This document shows positions 43,473 through 53,066 of a stretch of 64,000 nt of DNA, piece after piece; within the stretch, counting starts at the first letter, position 1, and each line of letters starts with the position of its first letter. Position numbers and translations under genes: made by a program. This DNA comes from Rhodospirillaceae bacterium (GTDB taxonomy: Bacteria; Pseudomonadota; Alphaproteobacteria; Rhodospirillales; UBA2165), in assembly GCA_947467145.1 (NCBI GenBank), contig CANIGJ010000012.1, forward strand, positions 1-64,000, given 5' to 3'. Under the pieces are notes generated by a model. That model worked only from the letters and a program-made list of their open reading frames with translations, did not search any database and had not been told where the DNA came from.

Positions 43473-46438
43473 GAAGGTCTCTCCGTTAAGCGCCGATCTA
43501 CGATACGTTGGAATATGGCATGCGCGGTGGCGTCCGTCTCGTCCATGTGCAGGGCAAGGCGTTGGAAATCCGGCTCGCTGGCGGCGCGGGCAAGTGCCCG
43601 TTTGAGGGCTTCGGGCATGGCGGTGCCATCGCCTAAGTCGGCATCGCCGTCGAGTGACAGGCGCAACATGCTCTGTACGGCCTGCCAGAGGCGTAACGCC
43701 GCCAACAACGCATGGGCGTCGTCGGCGCTGAGATAGCCTTTCGCGTTCAATTGCATGAGCGCTTCGTGTGTACTGGTGCGTAGGATGTCTGCTGTCTCAT
43801 GTGCGTGGCGAAGTTGCAGATATTGGGCGACGAATTCGATATCGACCAGGCCACCCCGGCTGTATTTCACGTCCCACCGTGAACCCGCATGATGTTCGCG
43901 TTCGATGCGTTGGCGCATATCGGCGACGTCGGCCCGTAATTTTCCGGCGTCGCGCGGCGCGGTCAGCGTCTTCCAAATGACTTGAAGGGCCCGGTCGCCC
44001 AGGCCGGAATCTCCGCCGATGATGCGCGCGCGCGTCAACGCCATGTGCTCCCACGTCCAGGCTTGATCTTCGTGGTAGGAGACGAAGGCCGAGATGTGTG
44101 ACGCGATCGGGCCCGAATTCCCGGAGGGGCGCAGCCGCATATCGACCTCGTACAGTTTGCCTTCGGCGGTGGGTGCGGTGATGGCATTGATCATGCGCTG
44201 CGCCAGACGCGCGAAATAGCGCCCCGGGTCGAGCGGCGTACGGCCGTCCGATTGTGCGGCATCGGTTGCATGGTCGTAGACGAAGATCAGGTCGAGATCG
44301 GAGGTTGGCGTCATCTCGCGGCTGCCGAGCTTGCCCATAGCGAGGATGACCCAATCGCCATCTTTTAGACGTCCGTGCGTTTTGGCGAATTCGTCGAGCA
44401 CGCAGCGTTGCAGGGCGGCGATGACGACGGCGGCGATATCGCTCAGCGCTGCGCCCGCCTGCGTCCAATCGATCAGGCCGCGTAGCGCCTGTACTCCGGC
44501 CTGCAGCTTGCGGTCGTTGGCCCAGCGCCGGCACAGATCGAGCACGTCTTGGAAATCGCGGGCATCAGCCAGGGATTGGTCAAGTTCCAGGCGCAGCTCG
44601 TCGGCGTGTGGGGGCGGATCGAAAAAGTCAGGGCTCAGCACCGCATCCATGGCCGACGGATTGCGCGCGAGATGGCTGGACAGTTTCGGCGCACCACCCA
44701 TCACGTCGGCGACCAGCGCCAGCAGATTGGGATTAGCGTGAAACATGGAAAAAAGCTGCACGCCGGATGGCAGCGCCGCCAGGAATTCGTCGAAGCGCCG
44801 GAAGGCGGCATCGGGGTCGGGTGTCGTGCCGAACGCGGCGATCAAGGCGGGCATGAGTTCGGTGAGGATCTGGCGCGCGCGTTCGGTCCGCGTGGCGCGG
44901 TAGCGGCCGTGATGCCAGCCGCGCACAATCTGTGACACGACGGACGGTTCGGTGAAGCCGAGGCGGCGCAAGGTCTCCAACGTGCTGGGATCGTCCTCGA
45001 TGCCGGTGAAGATCAAATCGCCGCCGGCGGCATTGGCGACGGTGAGCGTCGGCGAATCTTCGAACAGCTTGGCGTAATGGCCTTCCACGCGGCGCAAATG
45101 CAGGGTGAGGTCGGCATCGAACGCTTCGCGGGTTTCATAGCCCATGAAGGTGGCGAGCGAGTTGAGGCCGATTTGGGTATTGGGCAATTCGTGCGTCTGC
45201 TGGTCGTTGATCATCTGCAGGCGATGTTCGAGACGCCGCAGATACCAATAGGATTCGCCGAGGTCGCGGGCCGCCTCATGCGTGATCTGCTCGGTTTGCG
45301 CGAGCGCATTGAGGGCCGCGATCGTGCCGGAGGTACGGAGCGCCGGGATGCGGCCGCCCCAGATCAATTGCTGGGTCTGCGCGAAAAATTCGATCTCGCG
45401 GATGCCGCCGCGCCCGAGCTTGATGTTATGACCGCCGATGGCGATGGCGGCGCCGCCATATTGCGCATTGATCTGACGCTTGATCGAATGAATGTCCTGG
45501 ATGGTCGCGAAGTCGAGATTCTTGCGCCATACGAACGGACGCAGGCTATCGAGGAAATTTTTCCCCGCAACCGGATCGCCGGCGACCTGACGCGCACGGA
45601 TCATCGCGGCGCGTTCCCAGTTCTGCCCCAGGCTTTCGTAATAGGTTTCGGCCGCCTCGACCGACATGGCGACCGGCGTGGCGCCGGGATCGGGACGCAG
45701 GCGCAGATCGATGCGGAAGACATAGCCGTGTTCGGTATGTTCGGACAGCAGCGCGACCAGGTCGCGGGCGAGATTGACGAAGGCGCGGTGAAGCTGATCG
45801 GGCTTCGGCGTGTCGATGATCTCTGCGTCGTAGAACACGATCAGATCGACATCGCTGGAATAATTAAGTTCGCGCGCACCTAGTTTGCCGAGGCCGACAA
45901 CGATCAGGCCGGAGCCGCGTTCGGGTTCATCGGCGTTGGGCAAGGTTATGGCGCCGGCCTTGGCCATGCGGCGCAATAGGTGGCGCGCCGCAACGGCGAT
46001 GGTCAGATCGGCAAAATCGCTCAACGCGCGCGCCAGGATTGCGGTCTCGCGTGACCCGGTGATTTCGGCGACGGCGATGACCAGGGCGGCGCGTCGTTTG
46101 GCGGCGCGCAATCCGTGTTTCACCTCCTCCATGGGTTGCGCATCGAGCCCGGACAGGCTCTCGGCGATTCCGGCGAGCAGGGCTTCGGGTTCGCCGACGA
46201 AGGCGTCGCACGCATAGGCGGGTTCGGCTTCGATCACCCTTGTCAAAAAAGGGCTATTGCCAAAGATGGCGCGCGCCAGATCGCCATCGCTGGACAGACG
46301 CGCTTGTACGGCTGCAACGGTGTGAGGGCCATCCTGCTCGGCCGCTTCCAGCCAACGTGCAACGCCGGTCCGGGAACGTTCGATATCGGCCGGTTGTGGC
46401 AAAGCTGTGGCAGCTTTGCCTCTGTCCAACTCGCGCAT
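43469..46438 (-). CDS. glnE: Bifunctional glutamine synthetase adenylyltransferase/adenylyl-removing enzyme
   Basis: A 989-residue regulator of glutamine synthetase. It has two nucleotidyltransferase domains. The first, about 190-220, reads VGLGKLGARELNYSSDVDLI, the deadenylylating side. The second, about 700-720, reads AMGKLGSREMTPTSDLDLIF, the adenylylating side. Both keep the GS and DxD metal-binding residues. A long helical linker, central R domain and C-terminal helices complete it. ATG 46438 is chosen because CGGAGCG stands nine bases upstream; a GTG nine codons earlier (46465) is the alternative. It is followed by bcp and divergent from the AsmA-like gene. Confidence 0.93.
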   Translation of the reverse strand: MRELDRGKAATALPQPADIERSRTGVARWLEAAEQDGPHTVAAVQARLSSDGDLARAIFGNSPFLTRVIEAEPAYACDAFVGEPEALLAGIAESLSGLDAQPMEEVKHGLRAAKRRAALVIAVAEITGSRETAILARALSDFADLTIAVAARHLLRRMAKAGAITLPNADEPERGSGLIVVGLGKLGARELNYSSDVDLIVFYDAEIIDTPKPDQLHRAFVNLARDLVALLSEHTEHGYVFRIDLRLRPDPGATPVAMSVEAAETYYESLGQNWERAAMIRARQVAGDPVAGKNFLDSLRPFVWRKNLDFATIQDIHSIKRQINAQYGGAAIAIGGHNIKLGRGGIREIEFFAQTQQLIWGGRIPALRTSGTIAALNALAQTEQITHEAARDLGESYWYLRRLEHRLQMINDQQTHELPNTQIGLNSLATFMGYETREAFDADLTLHLRRVEGHYAKLFEDSPTLTVANAAGGDLIFTGIEDDPSTLETLRRLGFTEPSVVSQIVRGWHHGRYRATRTERARQILTELMPALIAAFGTTPDPDAAFRRFDEFLAALPSGVQLFSMFHANPNLLALVADVMGGAPKLSSHLARNPSAMDAVLSPDFFDPPPHADELRLELDQSLADARDFQDVLDLCRRWANDRKLQAGVQALRGLIDWTQAGAALSDIAAVVIAALQRCVLDEFAKTHGRLKDGDWVILAMGKLGSREMTPTSDLDLIFVYDHATDAAQSDGRTPLDPGRYFARLAQRMINAITAPTAEGKLYEVDMRLRPSGNSGPIASHISAFVSYHEDQAWTWEHMALTRARIIGGDSGLGDRALQVIWKTLTAPRDAGKLRADVADMRQRIEREHHAGSRWDVKYSRGGLVDIEFVAQYLQLRHAHETADILRTSTHEALMQLNAKGYLSADDAHALLAALRLWQAVQSMLRLSLDGDADLGDGTAMPEALKRALARAASEPDFQRLALHMDETDATAHAIFQRIVDRRLTERPS

Positions 46439-46465
46439 TTTCAATCGCTCCGAATCGAGCCACAC

Positions 46466-46489
46466 TGACCAAACACCCTATTTTGGTCA
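46466..46489. promoter_or_regulatory. Operator-like inverted repeat in the glnE/AsmA-like divergent region
   Basis: TGACCAAA (46466-46473) and TTTGGTCA (46482-46489) form a perfect eight-base inverted repeat with an eight-base spacer, inside the 76 bases between the two divergent genes. The position between the starts suggests a shared operator for a dimeric regulator, which is not identified. Confidence 0.45.
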
Positions 46490-46514
46490 AGCCGTACAGC
46501 GGCATAGGTGGCCT

Positions 46515-49500
46515 TTGATCCGGCGATCATTCCGTATCCTTGTTCAGTTTCTAGGATTGCTCGTGCTGGGCGGGGTGATCGCTGCCGCCGGCGTATTGTG
46601 GCGGCTGAGCGCCGGGCCGATGTCGGTCGGGTACTTCACGTCCTATTTCGAAGACGCGTTGTCGCCCGGCGACGGGCGCTACACGGTGCGGATCGACGAT
46701 ACGATCCTCGATTGGGCGCAGGAAGCGCGCACGGTCAACGTCAAGCTCATCGGCGCGCGCATTCTGTCGAGCGATCAGGCGGTCGTGCTACAGGCGCCCG
46801 AATTGTATGTGACGTTGAGCGTCAACGCGCTTCTGCATGGCGAGATCGCGCCGCGGGCGTTGTCGATTTCCGAGCCGAGCCTCAAGATCACGCGGACAGA
46901 AAGCGGCGATTTTGTTTTGGGCACGGAGGGCGAGGCGCTGTCCGGCGGCGAAGCGACGAGCTGGAGCTTCGCCGACGTGATGAGCGGCCAAGCCGGGCGC
47001 GCGACGCAGTATCTTGAACGCGTGAATATCCTGCATGCGCAGCTCGCCATCGACGATCGGCTGCTCGGCATCAAATGGGCGGCGCCCGATGCCAATATCT
47101 CGGTGTTGCGCACGGCCACCGGCATCAGCGCCGTCACCGATCTCGATTTCACGATCGACAGCAAGACGACCTCGCTGCAACTCAATGCGGACTACCATCA
47201 GGGCACGGGCGATCTGACCTTATCTTTCGCGTTCGCCGATCTGCGGCCCAGTGCGCTGGCCAGCATCACCGAACGCCTGGCTATCCTGGAACCCTTCGAT
47301 GTGCCGCTGGGCGGATCGGTGTCCATTGCGTTGGATCGAGATAGCGAGGTCGTGAAGGCGGAATTTAACCTGTTGGGCGGGGCTGGCAGGGTCGCGATGA
47401 AGTCGCCCCTGGCGCTCGATCTTCCCGTCGAACGCGGCCGGTTCCGTGGAACCTACACCGCATCCGACGAGCAGATGAAAATCGAGGAATTTAGTCTGGG
47501 CTTCGCCGCGGATACGGACGTCGTTCTCCCCGAACCGATCAAGCACAGCGTCCCGCTGCGCGAGATCAGCGCGCAGGGGGGGTGGTCGGTTTATGCCGGT
47601 CAACTCGATGTCGAGGCTTACAAGATCACCTTCGACCGGCCGACCATCGAGGGCACGTTGAGTGCTCGCGAGACCGGCGATGGTTTTGTGTTGGATGGCA
47701 CGGCCAAGGGCAGTGGCTTCCTGTTCGACGATATCATGCGCTATTGGCCGGCAGGCGTCGGCGTGAACCCCCGCAATTGGATCAGCGGACACATGCCGAG
47801 CGGGCGCATCGACGATGCTCACGCCAATTTCGCGCTGAACGTATCGGCGGATGGCGCGGCTGAACTGGTTTCGGTCGGCGGTGAGATTAATGCCCGCGAT
47901 CTGACCTTGGACTATCTGCCGCCGATGCCCAAGATCACCAAAGGCATCGCGCATGCGAAGTTCAACGCCAAACAATTCAACATCGATGTCCTGGGCGGTG
48001 AAGCGGTCGGCCTGACGGTGCGCGGTCGTGTTGTGATCGACGATCTCGATAAAAAAGATCAATGGACGGATATCGATGCCCGCATCGTCGGCCCGCTGGC
48101 CGGCGTGTTGCGCACCATCGACTCGCCGCCGTTCCGCTATGCGCAGGCGGTGGGCCTGTCACCCAATTCCGCTGTCGGCGATACCGAAACGCGCCTGAAG
48201 CTGCGTTTCATCGCCGAGAACCGTCTGACCGTCGATCAAATCAAGATGAGCGCCACGGCCGATGCCAAGGGCGTGGGTATACCGTCGGTCGCCTTCGGAT
48301 TGCCGTTGAGCGATGGCCTTCTCAAGCTCACCTTGGACAATAGCGGCATGGATGTGACCGGCACTGGGGTCATTGGTGGCTTATCGTCCGAGCTGCAGTG
48401 GCGCGAGAATTTCGACAAGAAGGCGCCGTTCGCGACGCGCTACCGTGTGAAGGCGAGTGCCGATGCCGATGTTTGGCGCGAAAAGACGGGATTGAATCTG
48501 GCGCTCCTCGGCCCTGACGTTTTGTCAGGCACCGTCGCCGCCGATATCAACGCGACCCTTTTGGGCGGCGGGCGCGGCACCGTTGCCGCCGAGATGACTT
48601 TGGACGATGCGATGTTGGCCCTGAGCGGGTTCGGTTACGCCAAGCCGGCGGGCGAGCCGGGGCACGCCTCGGTTCAAGTTACGCTCAATCAGGGCAAGGT
48701 TAGCGAACTGCCCAAGATCGCGGTGACGGCGAAAGATCTGAATATCGACGCGGATATGTCGTTCGGCGCCGATGCCAAGCTGACGCGTGCGCGCATCGGG
48801 CGTTTCAATGCCGGCGAGACGGACGTCAGCGGCATGGTGCTGCCGCAGGATGGCGGCTGGAAGGTCGATCTGGCGGGCAAGAAGCTCGATCTCAAGACCT
48901 ACATGGAAGACAAAACGCCGGACGATCCGAACAAACAACGCGGCGATGCTTACACGATCGCATTGAATGTCGAAAAATTGCGGCTGTATGACGAGCGTTA
49001 TCTGGACGGCGTGCGCGGTACCGCGAATTACGACGGACTGGTGGTACGCGAAGCGCATTTCACGGCGGCACCTTCGGGCGCCGGCTTGCTGCGGATCGAT
49101 CTGGTGCCGCAAGGCGGCGAACGTCGATTGACGATGGTGTCGGATAACGCGGGCGCGGTCCTGCATGCGTTCGACATCAACGACAACGTCATCGGTGGCC
49201 ATCTGGATATCGCGGGCACCTATGCTGGCATGGTCCCCGCCGTGTGTTTCGGCGGGCGCGTCGCCATCGATCAGTTCCGCGTGCGCAATGCTCCGGTTCT
49301 GGCACGCTTGCTCAATGTCGCCTCGATCGTCGGGCTGGTCGACGTCTTGCGCGGCGAGGGCATCGGGTTCGACACGTTTCGTGCGCCGTTCACGCGCAAG
49401 GATGGCGTTACGCGGTTCGAGAACGCCAAAGCGAATGGCTTGAGCATCGGGCTCACCGCATCCGGCTCAACCCATTCGCGTGAAGAGACGATGGATATCG

Positions 49501-49745
49501 AAGGCGAGGTGATCCCCGCCAACGTACTGAACGGGCTGCTCGGGCGCATCCCGCTGGTGGGTGGCATCTTCGGCGGCGATAGCGGCGTGTTCGCGATCAA
49601 TTACAAGATCGTCGGCTCGCAGAAGGATCCCGACGTCTCGACCAACCCGCTGACCGTGGTCACGCCGGGCTTCACCCGTAAAATCTTCGGCATCTTCGAC
49701 AAGATCGACGATGTCGCGCCGGCGGGCTGTCCGAAGGCGTCTTAA
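46515..49745 (+). CDS. YhdP/AsmA-like C-terminal region protein (large envelope protein)
   Basis: A 1076-residue protein of the YhdP/TamB/AsmA group. After a short basic start (LIRRSFR), a transmembrane anchor (about 8-28) precedes a long beta-rich periplasmic body. The central part resembles DUF3971 of YhdP, and the C-terminal AsmA-like region ends near LTVVTPGFTRKIFGIFDKI. YhdP-type proteins bridge the envelope and help move phospholipids to the outer membrane. TTG 46515 is proposed as the start, with AGGTGG just upstream (46505-46510). The frame stays open to an ATG at 46407, which would overlap glnE, so the start is not certain. Confidence 0.82.
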   Translation: MIRRSFRILVQFLGLLVLGGVIAAAGVLWRLSAGPMSVGYFTSYFEDALSPGDGRYTVRIDDTILDWAQEARTVNVKLIGARILSSDQAVVLQAPELYVTLSVNALLHGEIAPRALSISEPSLKITRTESGDFVLGTEGEALSGGEATSWSFADVMSGQAGRATQYLERVNILHAQLAIDDRLLGIKWAAPDANISVLRTATGISAVTDLDFTIDSKTTSLQLNADYHQGTGDLTLSFAFADLRPSALASITERLAILEPFDVPLGGSVSIALDRDSEVVKAEFNLLGGAGRVAMKSPLALDLPVERGRFRGTYTASDEQMKIEEFSLGFAADTDVVLPEPIKHSVPLREISAQGGWSVYAGQLDVEAYKITFDRPTIEGTLSARETGDGFVLDGTAKGSGFLFDDIMRYWPAGVGVNPRNWISGHMPSGRIDDAHANFALNVSADGAAELVSVGGEINARDLTLDYLPPMPKITKGIAHAKFNAKQFNIDVLGGEAVGLTVRGRVVIDDLDKKDQWTDIDARIVGPLAGVLRTIDSPPFRYAQAVGLSPNSAVGDTETRLKLRFIAENRLTVDQIKMSATADAKGVGIPSVAFGLPLSDGLLKLTLDNSGMDVTGTGVIGGLSSELQWRENFDKKAPFATRYRVKASADADVWREKTGLNLALLGPDVLSGTVAADINATLLGGGRGTVAAEMTLDDAMLALSGFGYAKPAGEPGHASVQVTLNQGKVSELPKIAVTAKDLNIDADMSFGADAKLTRARIGRFNAGETDVSGMVLPQDGGWKVDLAGKKLDLKTYMEDKTPDDPNKQRGDAYTIALNVEKLRLYDERYLDGVRGTANYDGLVVREAHFTAAPSGAGLLRIDLVPQGGERRLTMVSDNAGAVLHAFDINDNVIGGHLDIAGTYAGMVPAVCFGGRVAIDQFRVRNAPVLARLLNVASIVGLVDVLRGEGIGFDTFRAPFTRKDGVTRFENAKANGLSIGLTASGSTHSREETMDIEGEVIPANVLNGLLGRIPLVGGIFGGDSGVFAINYKIVGSQKDPDVSTNPLTVVTPGFTRKIFGIFDKIDDVAPAGCPKAS

Positions 49746-49755
49746 GCTTGGCGTC

Positions 49756-51009
49756 TTAGGCGGTCGGCTTCATCAAAGCGTGGCGCTTCTTGCCGACGGA
49801 CAGTTTGATCGCGCCGTCGCGGACGTCTTTCATCGATACCTGCGCCGTTTCATCGCCCACAACCTCGTTGTTGACGCTGACGCCGCCGCCCTTGATTAAA
49901 CGGCGTCCTTCGCCGTTCGATTTGACTAGGCCGGCGAGCCGCAAGGCTTCGAACACCGGCAGGCCCTTTTCGATGTCGGCCCGCGCGGTTTCCACGGTTG
50001 GCAAGGCATCGCCCGTGCCGCCGCCGGCAAACGTTGCCTTGGCGGTGGCTTCGGCTTCTCGGGCTGCCGTTTCGCCGTGGGCGAGCTTGGTGACTTCGTT
50101 GGCCAGGATCGTCTTCGCAGTATTGATCTCGGCATCGCGCAACGTGCCCAGACGATTGCATTCGTCGAGCGGCAGCTCGGTGAACAGCTTCAGAAAGCGG
50201 CCGACGTCGGCGTCTTCCGTGTTGCGCCAGAACTGCCAGAACTCATAGGGGCTCAACCGCTCCGCATTCAGCCAGACCGCACCCGAGGCCGTCTTGCCCA
50301 TCTTGGCGCCAGACGAGGTGGTGAGTAGCGGCGTCGTCAGCGCGAACAGTGATTTGTCGGCGACGCGGCGCCCCAGATCGACACCCATCACGATATTGCC
50401 CCACTGGTCCGATCCACCCATCTGCAGCTTGCAGTCGTAGCGGCGCGCCAGTTCCAGGTAATCGTAGGATTGCAGAATCATGTAGTTGAATTCGAGGAAG
50501 CTTAGCGGCTGATCGCGTTCCAGACGCAGCTTCACCGAATCCATGGTCAGCATGCGATTGACCGAAAAATGCCGGCCGATGTCGCGCAGTAGCGGGACAT
50601 AGAGCAACTGGTCCAGCCAATCGGCGTTGTTCGCCATGATTGCGCCGTTGGGGCCGTCATTGAACGACAGGTAATTGGCAAAGCAGCGCTTGATCGACGC
50701 AAGGTTCGCGTTGATCTGATCGACGCTCAGCAATTGGCGCGCTTCGTCCTTGCCCGACGGGTCGCCCACCTTGGTGGTGCCGCCGCCCATGAGCGCGATC
50801 GGACGATGACCGGTTTTCTGCAGCCAGCGCAGCAGCATGATCGAGATGAGGTGTCCGATATGCAGCGAATCGGCCGTACAATCGAAACCGATATACGCGG
50901 TCACCATCTCCTTCGCCGCCAGGGCATCGAGCGTGTCGATGTCGGAGCATTGATGGAGGAAGCCACGTTCTTCGAGCGTGCGGATGAAATCAGATTTGTA
51001 GCTGGCCAT
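49756..51009 (-). CDS. tyrS: Tyrosyl-tRNA synthetase
   Basis: A 417-residue class Ic aminoacyl-tRNA synthetase charging tRNA-Tyr. The N-terminal catalytic domain has the HIGH motif (H50-I-G-H53) and the binding loop [10 protein letters not shown]. The KMSKS motif appears as KMGKT near residue 237 ([16 protein letters not shown]). The tyrosine-recognising [11 protein letters not shown] is seen near 190. A C-terminal S4-like RNA-binding domain (about 350-410, [11 protein letters not shown]) completes it. It is divergent from anmK with 101 bases between the starts. Confidence 0.96.
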   Translation of the reverse strand: MASYKSDFIRTLEERGFLHQCSDIDTLDALAAKEMVTAYIGFDCTADSLHIGHLISIMLLRWLQKTGHRPIALMGGGTTKVGDPSGKDEARQLLSVDQINANLASIKRCFANYLSFNDGPNGAIMANNADWLDQLLYVPLLRDIGRHFSVNRMLTMDSVKLRLERDQPLSFLEFNYMILQSYDYLELARRYDCKLQMGGSDQWGNIVMGVDLGRRVADKSLFALTTPLLTTSSGAKMGKTASGAVWLNAERLSPYEFWQFWRNTEDADVGRFLKLFTELPLDECNRLGTLRDAEINTAKTILANEVTKLAHGETAAREAEATAKATFAGGGTGDALPTVETARADIEKGLPVFEALRLAGLVKSNGEGRRLIKGGGVSVNNEVVGDETAQVSMKDVRDGAIKLSVGKKRHALMKPTA

Positions 51010-51035
51010 CGCCAGGATCCTTGCTGCTACGGTCC

Positions 51036-51064
51036 TTGTCGGAAGGCCGGTCGTTTAGCACAAT
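51036..51064 (+). promoter_or_regulatory. Possible sigma-70 promoter of anmK
   Basis: TTGTCG (51036-51041) and CACAAT (51059-51064) are 17 bases apart, each matching four of six consensus bases. It has the same -35 wording as the inferred rne promoter. The start would be near 51071, about 40 bases before the TTG start. Confidence 0.3.
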
Positions 51065-51110
51065 CGTTCCGGGCGAACAATGTGCGCCCGTTGCTTGGGG
51101 GATAACGGCT

Positions 51111-52190
51111 TTGCAGACTTTGACCGCTCTCGGCCTGATGAGCGGAACATCCATGGATGGGATCGACGCGGCGCTGTTGACCACCGACGGCGAACGCATC
51201 GCCGCATTCGGCGCGGCATGCACCCTCGATTACGATGCTGCCTTCGGCCGACGCCTGGGCCAGGCGGTGACGAGCCATGTGGCGGACGACGCCCTGGTGC
51301 GCGAATTGACCGAACTTCATGCCGAGGCCGTGCTTGACCTGGTCAAATCCTCAGGCGTCACGCCCGACGTCGTCGGCTTCCACGGCCAGACCATCCTGCA
51401 CGATCCCGACAACCGCTGCACCGTGCAGATCGGCGATGGCGCACTGCTGGCCAAGCTGACCGGCATTCCCGTGGTGTGCGATTTCCGCACCGCTGACGTG
51501 GTGGCGGGCGGGCAGGGCGCACCCCTAGTGCCGATCTATCACCGCGCTCTCGCCTGGGAAGAGCCCAAGCCGATCGCGCTGCTCAATATCGGCGGGGTCG
51601 CCAACGTCACCTGGATCGATATTGCGTCGGACGGCGCCAGCGGCGACGGGTTGGTGGCGTTCGATACCGGCCCAGGCATCGCCTTGATCGATGATTGGGT
51701 GCGCAAGACCGTCGGCGGGCGCTGGGACGAGGGCGGCAAGTTGGCTGCGTCAGGCACGGTTGATCAGGCGCGGCTTGCCCGCCTGCTCGATCATCCCTTC
51801 TTCGATCAGCCGCCGCCGAAATCGCTCGACCGCAATTCCTTCAAGACCGACTTCCTGCTGCAGGGCTGTTCGCCCGCCGATGGCGCGGCGACCTTGGTGC
51901 GCTTCACCGCCGAGTGCGTGGCGCGGGCGCGCACACACTTCAGAAGCGCGCCGTCACGCTGGATCACGTGCGGCGGCGGGCGGCGCAATGACTATTTGCT
52001 CGAAACCTTGCGGACCGTGCTGGATGAGCCGGTCCTGCGCGCCGAGGATATGGGCTGGGACGGCGACGCCCTGGAGGCGCAGGCCTTCGCCTATCTCGCC
52101 GTGCGTCATCTGGCGGGCTTGCCGCTGAGCTTTCCCTGCACCACCGGCGTGCCTCGGCCGATGCCGGGCGGCCGACTGTTCAAGCCCTAG
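51111..52190 (+). CDS. anmK: Anhydro-N-acetylmuramic acid kinase (TTG start)
   Basis: A 359-residue kinase that recycles anhydro-MurNAc from peptidoglycan to MurNAc-6-phosphate in the cytosol. The N terminus ALGLMSGTSMDGIDAALL is the family signature. Further AnmK motifs are FHGQTILHDP, NIGGVANVTWI, DTGPGIALIDDW and CGGGRRNDYLLE. TTG 51111 is proposed because GGGGGA stands nine bases upstream and the conserved region starts eight residues in. An in-frame ATG at 51021 would add 30 unrelated residues. Confidence 0.9.
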   Translation: MQTLTALGLMSGTSMDGIDAALLTTDGERIAAFGAACTLDYDAAFGRRLGQAVTSHVADDALVRELTELHAEAVLDLVKSSGVTPDVVGFHGQTILHDPDNRCTVQIGDGALLAKLTGIPVVCDFRTADVVAGGQGAPLVPIYHRALAWEEPKPIALLNIGGVANVTWIDIASDGASGDGLVAFDTGPGIALIDDWVRKTVGGRWDEGGKLAASGTVDQARLARLLDHPFFDQPPPKSLDRNSFKTDFLLQGCSPADGAATLVRFTAECVARARTHFRSAPSRWITCGGGRRNDYLLETLRTVLDEPVLRAEDMGWDGDALEAQAFAYLAVRHLAGLPLSFPCTTGVPRPMPGGRLFKP

Positions 52191-52193
52191 GAA

Positions 52194-52856
52194 TTATTCC
52201 TTGGGGGCTTTAGCAGCTTCCTTCATCGCATTGTCGACATAGCCTTCGACAACCTTCTGCAGGTCGATGATCTTTTCGCCGTAGAAATGGTCGGCGCCTT
52301 TGATCGTCTTGAAGTCGATGGTGATGTTCTTCTGGCTTTTGAGCTTGGTCGCCAGTTTTTGGACCGCTTCGACCGGCACATGCTCGTCGGAATCGCCATG
52401 GATCAGCAGGCCCGACGACGGGCAGGGCGCCAGGAAGGAGAAATCCTCGGTGCCGGCCGGCGGCGAAATCGACACGAAACCTTCGATTTCGGGGCGGCGC
52501 ATCATGAGCTGCATGGCGATGAGTGCCCCGAAGGAGTAGCCGGCGATCCAGCAATAGGGGCTGTTGGCATTGATCTGCTGCATCCAATCGAACGCATAAG
52601 CTGCGTCGCTGAGCTCGCCGATCCCGTTGTCGTAGGAGCCCTGGGAGCGTCCGACGCCGCGGAAATTGAAGCGCAGCACGGAAAAACCGCGGGAAACAAA
52701 GGCGTTGTACATCATGTACACGACGCGATTGTTCATATTGCCACCGTGCAGCGGGTGCGGGTGCAACACTATTGCGATAGGAGCACCGGACTTTCTCGCC
52801 TGGTGGTAGCGGCCTTCCAATCTACCGTCGGGGCCGTTGAAGATGACTTCGGGCAT
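52194..52856 (-). CDS. Alpha/beta hydrolase (COG2945-like)
   Basis: A 220-residue alpha/beta hydrolase. The nucleophile elbow is GYSFG near residue 107, with an HPHPLHGGNMNNRVV oxyanion region near 32-46, GDSDEHVP for the Asp near 155, and GADHFYGEK for the His near 190. This pattern is typical of the COG2945 group of small carboxylesterase-like proteins with unknown physiological substrate. It ends convergently, four bases after anmK. It is divergent from the Suf operon promoter. Confidence 0.85.
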   Translation of the reverse strand: MPEVIFNGPDGRLEGRYHQARKSGAPIAIVLHPHPLHGGNMNNRVVYMMYNAFVSRGFSVLRFNFRGVGRSQGSYDNGIGELSDAAYAFDWMQQINANSPYCWIAGYSFGALIAMQLMMRRPEIEGFVSISPPAGTEDFSFLAPCPSSGLLIHGDSDEHVPVEAVQKLATKLKSQKNITIDFKTIKGADHFYGEKIIDLQKVVEGYVDNAMKEAAKAPKE

Positions 52857-52930
52857 GGCGTTCGATCCTGCGGGAAAGTCCGATCAAATCGATCGGTTTA
52901 AATCCCTGAGCTTTGAGCTATATAAATGCA

Positions 52931-52955
52931 ATAGTTGACCGTTTTAGTCGGCCTC
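52931..52955 (+). promoter_or_regulatory. Type 1 IscR operator before cysE-iscR-suf
   Basis: The 25-base site matches the E. coli type 1 IscR motif ATASYYGACTRWWWYAGTC-RRSTAT at 21 of 25 positions: ATAGTTGAC, then C for T, GTTT, TAGTC, GGC, then CTC instead of TAT. It overlaps the -35 box and spacer of the promoter at 52935-52963, the place for repression by [2Fe-2S]-IscR. IscR is encoded by the second gene of the operon, so feedback control is expected. The motif comparison is from memory and by eye. Confidence 0.65.
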
Positions 52956-52963
52956 AATATAGT
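52935..52963 (+). promoter_or_regulatory. Sigma-70 promoter of the cysE-iscR-suf operon
   Basis: TTGACC (52935-52940) and TATAGT (52958-52963) are exactly 17 bases apart. Each box has five of six consensus bases. It is the best promoter in the window. Transcription should begin near 52970, leaving a leader of about 97 bases before cysE. Confidence 0.7.
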
Positions 52964-53066
52964 CCGCGTCCCGGCGTTGGACAGGGCCTTGGCCGCAGAT
53001 TTCGGCGGGAATGACGACCATGGATCGAACGAGCGCGGTGTGCGTGTAGGGCGGGATACTTAGCGA

